Assembly: GCA_019752635.1 (NCBI GenBank)
Contig: JAIELX010000013.1
Coordinates: forward strand, 62,001 to 126,000
DNA: 64,000 bases
Direction: 5' to 3'
Source of the DNA: Candidatus Obscuribacterales bacterium
Lineage (GTDB): Bacteria; Cyanobacteriota; Vampirovibrionia; Obscuribacterales; Obscuribacteraceae
Shown here piece by piece: positions 55,377 to 64,000 of this stretch (the stretch's first letter is position 1; every line of letters begins with the position of its first letter). The notes beneath the pieces were generated by a model, which saw only the letters and a list, made by a program, of their open reading frames with translations, had not been told where the DNA came from and made no database searches. Both the position numbers and the translations under genes were made by a program.

Positions 55377-55610
55377 ATGACCGGAGCGGAGAAAAGTGGC
55401 GTTAATCACGCTAACCGTATTCGATCCATGTCTCGCGAGTACTTTCTGACGGCGTTAAAAGAGTTGCCTGAGGAAATGCGAGTTACCGTGGAGCGCCAGA
55501 TCAATGAACTGAACAAAAGTGCTGAGGTTGCGGTGGCACCGCCATCGGTGAAGCCGCAGCAGACCCGGTTATCACCGCTGCCTGCTGCTTTGGCTGCCGA
55601 AAAGGTCTAG
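55377..55610 (+). CDS. Small hypothetical protein
   Basis: The 77-residue frame has AGGAG (55364-55368) eight bases before the ATG. The protein is mostly helical and charged: REYFLTALKELPEEMRVTVERQ, followed by a Pro/Ala-rich tail. I recognise no family. It is divergent from the BtuF-like gene (128 bp between starts), and its last 39 bp overlap the 3' end of the convergent pseudouridine synthase gene. The good ribosome site is the main support. Confidence 0.6.
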   Translation: MTGAEKSGVNHANRIRSMSREYFLTALKELPEEMRVTVERQINELNKSAEVAVAPPSVKPQQTRLSPLPAALAAEKV

Positions 55611-56213
55611 CACCTGTTCCAGCGATAAGCGTCGCCAGTGCCCGGGGGCAATGTCCAGGTCAAACAGGTTTACCGTGCCAATTGACTTGCGAAACAAACG
55701 CAAAGTCGGATGTCCGACAGCGGCCGTCATTCGCCGTACTTGCCGGTTTCTTCCTTCTGTCAGGGAGAGTTCCAACCAGCATGTCGGTACAGATTTTCGA
55801 AAACGAATCGGCACCTCTCGTTCGTGAAGAGGTGGTTCGTTTTCCAGCAATCGAGCTCGTGCAGGCAATGTCTTGGTGCCGTCTAAGACGACACCGGTGA
55901 TTAGTTGTTGGATCGCTTGCTCATCAGGTATTCGTTCTACTTGTGCAAGGTACGTGCGGAAATGTCGGTTTGCCGGATTTAGCAACGCCGAGTTCAGCGC
56001 AGCGTCGTTGCTCACAATCAGCAGTCCTTCGCTGTCGTAGTCCAATCGCCCGACTGGATACACATCCTTCGGCAATGAAAACTCGGCCAAAGTGCGCTTT
56101 TGTGTTGGATCCGATTGCGTAAATTGACTCAGTACATTGAACGGTTTGTTCAGCGCAATGTAGTCTCGATCAGACCGAGGCTTGAACGCGCTGGCTCCTT
56201 TGAAACTCGTCAT
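55572..56213 (-). CDS. RluE/RsuA-family rRNA pseudouridine synthase
   Basis: The 213-residue protein has the catalytic GRLDYDSEGLLIVSNDA (the Asp of GRLDYD attacks the uridine base), YIALNKPFNVLSQF at the N-terminus, LSLTEGRNRQVRRM and VGHPTLRLFRKSIG. The S4 RNA-binding domain found in RsuA and RluB is absent, as in RluE, which modifies U2457 of 23S rRNA. An RluE-like role is likely. The 3' end overlaps the convergent small ORF. About 220 bp without a gene separate it from groEL. Confidence 0.93.
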   Translation of the reverse strand: MTSFKGASAFKPRSDRDYIALNKPFNVLSQFTQSDPTQKRTLAEFSLPKDVYPVGRLDYDSEGLLIVSNDAALNSALLNPANRHFRTYLAQVERIPDEQAIQQLITGVVLDGTKTLPARARLLENEPPLHEREVPIRFRKSVPTCWLELSLTEGRNRQVRRMTAAVGHPTLRLFRKSIGTVNLFDLDIAPGHWRRLSLEQVLDLFGSQSSRQR

Positions 56214-56378
56214 AACGCTCCGTCCATGGCTGGCGGTGAATTTTGGGTTGCCAATTCCTTCAACTTCTTGTTTTCTGAATCGGTTTCTGCGAGGGGGACG
56301 ACCACGGATTTTTATAGACGTGGTTATTTTACGACGTCGATCGGAGCAAATCTTGGTGGGGGCGGCGGTAGTTAAAAG

Positions 56379-56407
56379 AAAGGACCGGTCTGTCGACCGG
56401 TCCTTTT
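56379..56407 (-). terminator. Intrinsic terminator of groES-groEL
   Basis: AAAGGACCGGTC and GACCGGTCCTTT form a perfect stem around TGTC. On the minus strand, after groEL, the stem's T-rich end continues as TTTCTTTT. On the plus strand the stem runs into four T, so it could act in both directions. Confidence 0.85.
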
Positions 56408-56436
56408 GTGTTGTCCAGCGATTGACGGACTTCTGT

Positions 56437-58083
<1,647 letters not shown>

Positions 58084-58151
58084 TTAGAAGTGGATTGCGT
58101 GGGACACGCGAGTTCAGTTACTTCAAAAATTACGCGATTGCAGACGGTCTC

Positions 58152-58463
58152 TTAGCCAACGATGGCGAGGATGTCGCGCTCTGCAAGAATCAAGTACTCA
58201 ACGCCTTCGATTTTGACTTCGGTACCGGAGTACTTTGCAAACAAAACACGGTCGCCAGCCTTGAGTTCCATAGGCATGCGAGCGCCTTTCTCGTCCAGGC
58301 GGCCCGGACCGACAGCGAGAACTTCACCTTGCTGCGGCTTTTCTTTTGCCGTGTCAGGCAATACGATTCCACCAGCGGTCTTGTCTTCGGCCTCAACCTT
58401 CTTAACGACAACTCTGTCGGCTAAGGGCTTGAGAGTCATTTTGGTAGCAGATGCATTAGCCAA
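58152..58463 (-). CDS. groES: 10-kDa co-chaperonin GroES, TTG start
   Basis: The protein has the GroES core [20 protein letters not shown], the mobile-loop region [16 protein letters not shown], and [25 protein letters not shown] (58472-58476 on the plus strand as CCTCC) is positioned eight bases before TTG at 58463. The ATG at 58439, where GroES proteins usually begin, has no ribosome site. I therefore call TTG as start, giving 103 residues with an eight-residue extension, ANASATKM, before the usual N-terminus. No CIRCE element is visible upstream. Confidence 0.93.
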   Translation of the reverse strand: MANASATKMTLKPLADRVVVKKVEAEDKTAGGIVLPDTAKEKPQQGEVLAVGPGRLDEKGARMPMELKAGDRVLFAKYSGTEVKIEGVEYLILAERDILAIVG

Positions 58464-58753
58464 TGGCGTAACCTCCAAAAACGAATAATCACAAACGGCT
58501 ATGTCCAGATGCCAACAAATACTGGCAAGAGGCACATTCACCCTTTCAGTGATGAGTCTATTCGGTGAAAGCGTGTGTTCTTGCGCTTTCTCCGTTTTTC
58601 TTAATCATTGCTGCGCGTGATTACCGGCACTACCGGCGGATCGTACGGTGCTACCCGCCACTTTCGAAATCGTCTCTTGGCTTGGGAGCAGGGTTGCAAA
58701 ACGTTACGTAATGGCGATGTTCTTCGGCTGTTTGCAAAGCGGCATTTGAAGCT

Positions 58754-58790
58754 GCGACACAACCTCAGCTTGAGGTTGTGTCGCTCTTTT
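58754..58790 (+). terminator. Strong plus-strand hairpin with T-run, inside the 3' end of the GAF-GGDEF gene
   Basis: GCGACACAACCTCA (58754-58767) and TGAGGTTGTGTCGC (58771-58784) pair perfectly around GCT. A T-rich run (TCTTTTTCTTC) follows only on the plus strand. No plus-strand gene is recognised in 58464-58753, which otherwise holds the groES promoter. It may end an unrecognised short RNA, or shield against antisense transcription. Confidence 0.7.
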
Positions 58791-60450
58791 TCTTCGGTCC
58801 CCAACCAGGCACTGCTCGCATCCAGGGGGCATACTGCGCCGGTACCGCCAGGCGACTTTGGTGTTGAGCCCTGGTTTGCCGTTCGCTCAAAACCGCTAAT
58901 TTAGCCTGTCGCGCCAGTTCGTCCCAGGGAATGCCGTCGGTGTGTCCCCCGGGACCTGATTCCGAAACCTTGAGCCTGTCTCGTCCTTCGAACTTTGCGA
59001 TGTCTAAGGCTTGTTCCGCGCCCTTGAGAAGGGCCACCGGTTCCTCTCCGTTTTCCGGGTAGCTGGCCATTCCTATAGATACAGTTACCATACCGACCCC
59101 CGGGGCCGATTCCGCGCGTATTCGTTGGCGTAACCGCTCTGCTACCTCTGTGGCGTTTTTGCGCGGTGTCTCGGGCAAGATGACGGCGAATTCCTGCGAT
59201 CCGTAGCGACAAGGGATATCGATGTCGCGCAGCGTATTCTTTATAATTCGAGCGACATGCTTGATCGCTTCGTCGCCTTTGCTTGCTCCAAGCAATTCGT
59301 TGACGCGCGACAAATGATCTATGTCCAGGCGCAAAATGGAAAACTCATGTTTGTGTCTTACTGAACGCTCCCACTCGCGCCCCAAACTCTCGTTGAAATG
59401 CCAGTGGTTGTACAAGCCGGTATGCGCATCTTGCACCGTTTGTGCCGAGATGCTTTCGTGCGTCATTGCAATATGCAGCGCCGTGCCGACCTGACGCGCC
59501 AAAGACTCAAGCAGGTCTAGCTGTTCGCGGTGGAATGCACGCAAGTCTACCGAAAACAACATAAGAACGCCTAAGACGTCTTGTTCATGAACCATGGGGA
59601 CTGCAACGGCAGATCCGAACAGCCCGCCGCCTGTCGAACGAGGCAGTGACAACTGAATGTTTGTCGCATCGGAAGCATACTCCGTTCGCGTGGACACGAG
59701 ACTGCGACCGGCTAACGTCTCCTCCAGGGAAAGGTCGAAGTTTGCCAGACTGTTTCCGTCCAATCCCTTGAATGCGGCCACGTTGAATTTGCTGCGGGCC
59801 GAATCAACGATCAGTACTGCGCAGTGCGGGGTGTTTGCAAGTATCAGCGCCGTATCGGCTGCTATCTGCAAAACCTCCATCGTTTTGAGCGAGCTGCCCC
59901 CTAGTGCCACACTAGTTTTGTAGAGCGTACCCAACCGTTCTCTTTCGTATTCACTTCGTCCAAACAATATTGAATTGGCAATGGCTTGTGATGCTGCTTC
60001 CGAAAGGTCCTTGAAAAAATCAATTCGCTCAAGCACATTCACATCATTGACGTCAATCAAAACCGCCCCGACTAAAAGGCTGCTGGCCACCAGCGGTAGT
60101 CCGATTTGGCCTTTGCTCCCTTCGCGGGACATTATTGCAGCGCTGATATCCGGTGTTTGATTTTTGTCGGAAGTAAACATGCACTGTCGCTTCTGCACGA
60201 CCTGCTTCAACAACGACTCAGCCTGAAATGACAAAATTCTCATTTGGTCGATGCTGTCTTCGGTATAACCGCGAGCGTTCATCAATTTAAGTGAGAGACT
60301 GTCATTGTCTGAGAGGAACACTGCAACTTTTGCATTGCCGCCTAACTCGCTAAATTGCACCACAACAGCCTCAAGCACATCTTTCAACCGCAAGGAGGAA
60401 CTCAGTGCTTTTAGCATTTGGAAAAATCGCGTAGTCGTGTTATCGCCCAT
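58765..60450 (-). CDS. GAF-GAF-diguanylate-cyclase-like protein with degenerate GGDEF motif
   Basis: The 561-residue soluble protein has two GAF-like domains (about 10-165 and about 185-345; the second includes TALILANTPHCAVLIVDSA and AVAVPMVHEQDVLGVLMLF). A diguanylate-cyclase domain follows (about 360-515): DAHTGLYNHWHF, LRLDIDHLSRVNE with the metal-binding Asp, and VSIGMASYPENGEEP. The active-site motif reads RYGSQEF (Gly417-Ser-Gln-Glu-Phe421) instead of GGDEF or GGEEF. The domain may bind GTP or c-di-GMP without making it, or have weak activity. The ATG at 60450 is preceded by GGAAGGGG; the frame upstream to 60558 is not used. A polar tail of about 50 residues ends the protein. Confidence 0.9.
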   Translation of the reverse strand: MGDNTTTRFFQMLKALSSSLRLKDVLEAVVVQFSELGGNAKVAVFLSDNDSLSLKLMNARGYTEDSIDQMRILSFQAESLLKQVVQKRQCMFTSDKNQTPDISAAIMSREGSKGQIGLPLVASSLLVGAVLIDVNDVNVLERIDFFKDLSEAASQAIANSILFGRSEYERERLGTLYKTSVALGGSSLKTMEVLQIAADTALILANTPHCAVLIVDSARSKFNVAAFKGLDGNSLANFDLSLEETLAGRSLVSTRTEYASDATNIQLSLPRSTGGGLFGSAVAVPMVHEQDVLGVLMLFSVDLRAFHREQLDLLESLARQVGTALHIAMTHESISAQTVQDAHTGLYNHWHFNESLGREWERSVRHKHEFSILRLDIDHLSRVNELLGASKGDEAIKHVARIIKNTLRDIDIPCRYGSQEFAVILPETPRKNATEVAERLRQRIRAESAPGVGMVTVSIGMASYPENGEEPVALLKGAEQALDIAKFEGRDRLKVSESGPGGHTDGIPWDELARQAKLAVLSERQTRAQHQSRLAVPAQYAPWMRAVPGWGPKKKSDTTSS

Positions 60451-60596
60451 AGCTGCCCCTTCCAACGTTTGGTTGGATGCGTCGACTCTCAAACACGCTA
60501 TAAGATATCCTAAACTGAACCGCACTTTGGTGATATAAGTGACCAGGTTTAACGACAAATCATTTTAGTCGGGTGTGCTTTTGGGGGACGTTTTTC

Positions 60597-60977
60597 GTGG
60601 AAGAGAAAGCTGGAGCCAAGGCGGGTTGGGGTAGCCACAAAGACCCGAGCTGCTTGTTCTGCAAGATAGTTGCTGGAGAGATTCCTGCGCAACTTGTTGA
60701 TGAGGGTGACTATCACGTCGCCTTTCGCGATATCAATCCGCAGGCGCCAACTCACATTTTGGTCATTCCAAAAAGTCATCGTCGCGACATCACACAATAT
60801 GATGAACCGCAGCAGCTCGGAGAATTATTTAGAGCTGCAAGTACCATCGCCGCAAAAGAAGGTCTGACCAACGGTTTCAGACTTGTTGTTAACACAGGTG
60901 ATGATGGTGGACAAACCGTTCATCACTTGCACGTTCATGTACTTGGTGGACGAATAATGACCTGGCCCCCGGGCTAA
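60597..60977 (+). CDS. HIT family nucleotide-binding protein
   Basis: The 126-residue protein has the HIT core: CLFCKIVAGEIPAQLVDEGD, FRDINPQAPTHILVIPKSH, and the catalytic triad HHLHVHVLGG. HIT hydrolases of the HINT branch cleave nucleotide phosphoramidates. The Cys pair of CLFCKI may bind zinc, as in related proteins. The GTG at 60597 has GGGGGA nine bases upstream; the GTG at 60573 is less likely. It is divergent from the GAF-GGDEF gene and followed 77 bp later by a small ORF on the same strand. Confidence 0.94.
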   Translation: MEEKAGAKAGWGSHKDPSCLFCKIVAGEIPAQLVDEGDYHVAFRDINPQAPTHILVIPKSHRRDITQYDEPQQLGELFRAASTIAAKEGLTNGFRLVVNTGDDGGQTVHHLHVHVLGGRIMTWPPG

Positions 60978-61054
60978 ATAGAACTTTGTAAATTACCAAC
61001 TGAAATTTCCCCGTTTTGTGCCTCTTGGAAACGGGTAAGTACTAAGCAGGAGAA

Positions 61055-61309
61055 ATGGCGCGGCTTCAAAAGCAGCAAGAGGTTAGGGCGATGGCTACAG
61101 CTGTTAAGGTGACGAAGGAGCGGGTGTTATGGATGGCGGACTGCTACAGTCTCGCCAAGAAATTCCCCAATCCGCATACATGGCTGGCTCTTTTGGAGTC
61201 GGACGAATCAGAGCATTCCCGAGAGATAAATCCATTCCATTATTGGTTGTGGATGGAAATCTGGAAGGCTGCGCAAACTTGTTCCCCCGAAGCTGCGGAG
61301 CCAGGGTAG
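61055..61309 (+). CDS. Small hypothetical protein downstream of the HIT gene
   Basis: The frame encodes 84 residues, rich in Trp and aromatic residues (VLWMADCYSLAKKFPNPHTWLALL; INPFHYWLWMEIWKAA). I recognise no family. The ATG at 61055 has AGGAG very close (two bases), and the ATG at 61091 has AGAGG eight bases upstream, so the mature length may be 72 residues. A strong terminator follows, consistent with an operon with the HIT gene. The unusual Trp content and good ribosome sites support a real gene. Confidence 0.65.
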   Translation: MARLQKQQEVRAMATAVKVTKERVLWMADCYSLAKKFPNPHTWLALLESDESEHSREINPFHYWLWMEIWKAAQTCSPEAAEPG

Positions 61310-61340
61310 GAAACAAACAAGAACAAGTACAAAGTGGGCT

Positions 61341-61385
61341 ATTGCGGGCAGGTGTCTTTGAACCTGTCCGCAATTGTTTTTTTTT
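61341..61385 (+). terminator. Intrinsic terminator of the HIT operon
   Basis: ATTGCGGGCAGGT (61341-61353) and ACCTGTCCGCAAT (61362-61374) pair with one G-T, with an 8-nt loop, followed by ten T. It also ends near the 3' end of the convergent nucleotidyltransferase gene. Confidence 0.92.
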
Positions 61386-61389
61386 CTGT

Positions 61390-62448
61390 CTACTTCACTG
61401 ATTCAGCGAACGCCGACGGCGGAGAAGTCACCGTTGCATAATCAACCAGCCTGCAGCCTTTTGACACTACGCAGTTTTCACCGATGATGGTGTTTTCCAG
61501 CACGGCGCTCTCTTCAATTCTTGTGTTGGACCAAATAACTACATCATTCAACGACACGTTCTTTTCGACAACGCAATTGTCGCCGATCACTGCCGTGCCT
61601 TTGATTGTAACGCCCGGCGCGATGCGGCTATTCTTACCGAGAATGAGATGTCCGGCCAAAGTAACACCCGGTTCCACCATTGCACCTTCTTCCAAATGGC
61701 AGCGAAACTTTGTGGAAAGAGGCGGTAAATGCAAGTGTAACTCGCCTGCTGCAGCGTCGAAGTTGGCCTTCTTGTATTGATTGATAGTGCCAACATCGGA
61801 CCAATAGTCTTTTGTTTCGATGGCCAGAACAGGGAGCTTTTCGGCAATTAATTTAGGGAAGAGCTGGCGGCCGAAGCCGTAAGATCCGGTGGCGGGCATG
61901 TGCGAAAAAACTTCCGGTTCCAATACATAAATACCTGTTGATGCAAAATTCGAAAGTGCTTCCGCAGGAGACGGCTTTTCCTGAAAACCGTGAATGAAGC
62001 CGTCGTCGTTGAACAGTGCTACTCCGAATTGACTTACATCCTCTACTTGTTTGACCGCGATGCTCGCCAGCGCTTTTTTGCGCTTGTGCTCGCTCACAAT
62101 TGTAGTTAAGTCTGCTTCCGTCAGAAGGTCGCCCATCAACACTATGAAAGTGTCAGTGCCGAGAAAGTCTTTGCAGGCACGGACTCCGCCGGCGTCGCCA
62201 CTCAGTTCTTTTTCGCAGCGAAATTCCAGGTTCATTCCTAACTGCGAGCCGCTGCCGAAAAATGATTCAATCTTTTCCGGTTGATAGTGCAAATTGGAAA
62301 TGACATCGTTGAAGCCATGCTTTTTCAGCAACAACAAAATGTGTTCCATGACAGGACGATTTGCCACCGGAACCAAAGGTTTTGGAAGCTGCGTCGTCAG
62401 AGGATCAAGTCGCGATCCAACACCCGCTGCTAGCACCATCGCTTTCAT
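61390..62448 (-). CDS. Sugar-1-phosphate nucleotidyltransferase with left-handed beta-helix tail
   Basis: The 352-residue protein starts with MKAMVLAAGVGSRLDPLTTQ and LPKPLVPVANRPVMEHIL, the nucleotide-binding signature. VLMGDLL and GFQEKPS follow, then DYWSDVGTINQYKKAN. The C-terminal third (about 245-335) consists of hexapeptide repeats (ILGKNSRIAPGVTI, VIGDNCVVEKNVSL, IIGENCVVSKGCRL). This is the layout of mannose-1-phosphate guanylyltransferase and glucose-1-phosphate thymidylyl-type enzymes that make activated sugars for polysaccharides and glycans. The exact sugar and base cannot be told from sequence. GGAGG lies 12 bases before the ATG, rather far. Confidence 0.92.
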   Translation of the reverse strand: MKAMVLAAGVGSRLDPLTTQLPKPLVPVANRPVMEHILLLLKKHGFNDVISNLHYQPEKIESFFGSGSQLGMNLEFRCEKELSGDAGGVRACKDFLGTDTFIVLMGDLLTEADLTTIVSEHKRKKALASIAVKQVEDVSQFGVALFNDDGFIHGFQEKPSPAEALSNFASTGIYVLEPEVFSHMPATGSYGFGRQLFPKLIAEKLPVLAIETKDYWSDVGTINQYKKANFDAAAGELHLHLPPLSTKFRCHLEEGAMVEPGVTLAGHLILGKNSRIAPGVTIKGTAVIGDNCVVEKNVSLNDVVIWSNTRIEESAVLENTIIGENCVVSKGCRLVDYATVTSPPSAFAESVK

Positions 62449-62696
62449 TCTTTTGTCAATCCTCCATCGGTATCGATATGTCTTGGAATAGTTGGGCTAC
62501 ATCGGCTGTCGTTTTTAGAAAGGCTGGTACCACATTCGATGTCTTGCAGCGAGAATTCAATGCTGCCTCGCGCATATAGAGCGGCGCGGTTGTTGCTCTT
62601 TCCTTGATTGTGTTCGAAGCGGCATGATTCTTTCATTGAAGTTTGGACGGTCAAGCGGCGGTCGATTGTTTCATAAACATCGGACCGTTTGTTCAT
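62445..62696 (-). CDS. Uncertain small ORF overlapping the nucleotidyltransferase start
   Basis: An 83-codon frame starts at ATG 62696 and its TGA overlaps the next gene's start in ATGA. The protein is polar and Ser/Arg/Thr-rich without recognisable features, and no clear ribosome site is present. The overlap is suggestive but may be chance. Confidence 0.2.
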   Translation of the reverse strand: MNKRSDVYETIDRRLTVQTSMKESCRFEHNQGKSNNRAALYARGSIEFSLQDIECGTSLSKNDSRCSPTIPRHIDTDGGLTKE

Positions 62697-63192
62697 TGCG
62701 CGCCGCTCTGCAAATCGCTGCCGAGTGAAATGGAGGAAGTAGGGAAATTGACCCGCTGGGGCTGCCGCCCGTTCAAAGCAGAGTAAAGAGCCGCTTGAGC
62801 TCTTGAGATTCTTTCCGCTTAGCTGTTCGCTAGGTTACCAGACCTGCGGTCCGGGGCGATGCGAACAAAGGTTGTTTTAATCGTTTGCAGGCGAGCCGGC
62901 TCTTCAGCGAGCCTCCTCGTCTCCATTCTCGCTCCGATCACCGTGCCCCCGGCCGCTCGAGCTTCAATCGACCAACGCCGGATGGAACACATGTGGCATT
63001 GACAACGTCATAGCCAGGAAAGAACCAGGGATGTTTGCAATAAATCGCTTAATTCGGGTTTAAAACGGGCAGATTTAGGTTACTTAGATCTGCGTCAACC
63101 ACTGCGACACAATCAGATTCGGAAAAAATGCGGCTTGTCAATCGAATCTAACGCTTGCTTAATTCGGCTAGAAGCTTTATCATTCCTACCTG
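62697..63192. other. Intergenic region without a supported gene
   Basis: About 500 bp with no frame resembling a protein and no RNA I can identify. It lies between the divergent nucleotidyltransferase gene (or its upstream small ORF) and the charged 35-residue peptide gene. Confidence 0.5.
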
Positions 63193-63221
63193 TTGCGTTA
63201 ACGTGAGAAACGGTTTATATT
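63193..63221 (+). promoter_or_regulatory. Putative promoter of the 35-residue peptide gene
   Basis: TTGCGT (63193-63198) and TATATT (63216-63221) are separated by 17 bp. Transcription would begin near 63228, giving a leader of about 100 nt before the ATG at 63332. Confidence 0.45.
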
Positions 63222-63331
63222 AATTACAGTTTGTTCTAAGCAACATGTTCGGAAGTACATCGGATCGACTCCCCCTAAAAGCCGAAAGATCGGTAGGGAG
63301 CCAGAGTCCGCAGGAGGAAGGGATAATCCCT

Positions 63332-63439
63332 ATGAAAGACGAAAAAGAAAAAGAAGTGCAGCAGCGCTATCAGCAAGAATTGTCGAAGTATAGAAAGCAA
63401 GTCGAGAAGAACGACAGGGAGAAGAAGAAAGTCGCCTGA
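63332..63439 (+). CDS. 35-residue highly charged small protein
   Basis: ATG at 63332 follows a strong GGAGGAAGGG (63313-63322). The peptide starts MKDEKEKEVQQRY and ends DREKKKVA; about 20 of 35 residues are Lys, Arg, Glu or Asp, with heptad-like spacing that suggests one long helix or coiled coil. The frame extends upstream to 63245, but that part lacks a ribosome site. A promoter candidate upstream and an intrinsic terminator 24 bp after the stop frame it as an independent small gene. No family is recognised. Confidence 0.65.
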   Translation: MKDEKEKEVQQRYQQELSKYRKQVEKNDREKKKVA

Positions 63440-63461
63440 GTGCAGGTAACTTAAGAAGAAT

Positions 63462-63488
63462 GGGGAGTCGAGATTCGGCTCCCTTTTT
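63462..63488 (+). terminator. Intrinsic terminator of the 35-residue peptide gene
   Basis: GGGAGTCG and CGGCTCCC (one G-T pair) form the stem with a short AGATT loop, followed by five T. It lies just before the 3' end of the convergent MFS gene. Confidence 0.85.
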
Positions 63489-63498
63489 GTTTGGTTAT

Positions 63499-64000
63499 TT
63501 AGTGAGCTGCTGCGGGGGCTTCGGTCGGTTCAGCTACCAGCGGACCTGGCGCCGACGGCGTCTTTCCCGAGGGGAGCCTGGTTGCCAGCGCGCAGACTGC
63601 TAGCATTACTGCGGCACCCAGATAGTAAGGACACTCCGGACCGAGATGCTCGTAGGCTAGTCCACCGACAATAGGACCGAGAATTCTACCCAGAGTAGAG
63701 AGGCTTTGACCGATTCCGAGCACTCCTCCGGTTTCCGCCGGATTGGCTAGTTTGGACAGAAGACTTTGGTTGGAAGGGTTATTGATGCTGATGCCGATAG
63801 CCATCACGCCCATCGCCACATACAGTCCCCATACTTGATGGAGCAATACCGTAAGCGCAAAGCCCGCGGCAACGAGCAGCGAACCGGTCAGGATTAGCTT
63901 CTTCTCGCCGGATTTCTTGGCAGCACGACCGACGTAGCCACCTTGAACCATTACCATGACGAAGCCGACAAAGGTAAACAACCAGCTGATGTCCGCTGCT
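63499..64000 (-). CDS. Major facilitator superfamily transporter, C-terminal part
   Basis: The frame is open to the right edge; its N-terminal half lies outside. The visible 167 residues hold about four to five membrane helices, including LFTFVGFVMVMVQGGYVGR and LILTGSLLVAAGFALTVLL, and an MFS-type loop GRAAKKSGEKK. GGVLGIGQSLSTLGRILGPIVGG is the motif of drug-efflux-type antiporters. The C-terminus is a Pro/Ala-rich cytosolic tail. Substrate cannot be inferred. Confidence 0.9.
   Translation of the reverse strand, partial: AADISWLFTFVGFVMVMVQGGYVGRAAKKSGEKKLILTGSLLVAAGFALTVLLHQVWGLYVAMGVMAIGISINNPSNQSLLSKLANPAETGGVLGIGQSLSTLGRILGPIVGGLAYEHLGPECPYYLGAAVMLAVCALATRLPSGKTPSAPGPLVAEPTEAPAAAH

Noticed and set aside
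58480..58610. CIRCE operator upstream of groES
   Set aside because: The TTCACC/GGTGAA arms seen there are only six bases and do not match the CIRCE sequence or its nine-base spacing.

Overview
The window looks like a chromosomal segment of a large-genome, Gram-negative-type environmental bacterium. Its housekeeping genes (gap, pgk, groES-groEL, ruvC, lnt-like, a NifU-type scaffold) sit among giant secreted and signalling genes: a beta-strand repeat protein, poly-HAMP hybrid kinases, Hanks-type kinases with TPR sensor regions, and Tad-like pseudopilins. This mix resembles non-photosynthetic relatives of Cyanobacteria (Obscuribacterales/Melainabacteria). That placement is an inference with low to moderate confidence; no rRNA or other decisive marker gene is present.

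Positions 1-24304 (minus strand) are one uninterrupted reading frame of at least 8,101 codons that runs off the left edge. It starts with a clear signal peptide behind a sigma70-like promoter. It continues as a Gly/Asn/Ser/Thr-rich beta-strand repeat protein built from short repeats nested in super-repeats of about 7.4-7.6 kb (about 2,500 residues). The many shorter frames on both strands here are shadows of its periodic composition. Just upstream are a 39-codon candidate membrane peptide, a perfect 15-bp inverted repeat, a decayed hybrid-kinase remnant and a NarL/FixJ-type regulator.

Positions 27161-43549 (plus strand) form a signalling block. It holds a 2,117-residue soluble hybrid histidine kinase with eleven near-identical 92-residue HAMP units and three receivers, a CheR-like methyltransferase, a second hybrid kinase, an MgtE-type Mg2+ channel, two membrane Ser/Thr kinases, a small TPR protein, and a secreted TPR-metalloprotease fusion.

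Positions 43604-49619 carry gap-pgk (minus), a NifU-type scaffold (plus), and an lnt-like / DUF192 / crotonase operon (minus). The Lnt-like protein has Ser where the catalytic Cys should be. Positions 50107-53614 are a four-gene operon of a secreted TPR protein, two TadE-like pseudopilins and a TadG-like protein whose vWA domain is split by an insertion. Then come ruvC, a leaderless BtuF-like protein, a small ORF, an RluE-type pseudouridine synthase, groES-groEL (groES starts at TTG), a GAF/diguanylate-cyclase-like protein with a degenerate GGDEF motif, a HIT protein, a small ORF, a sugar-phosphate nucleotidyltransferase, a 35-residue highly charged peptide, and the C-terminal half of an MFS transporter cut by the right edge.

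The recurring theme is cell-surface and envelope interaction (giant secreted protein, pseudopilins, secreted protease) next to unusually elaborate phospho-signalling.
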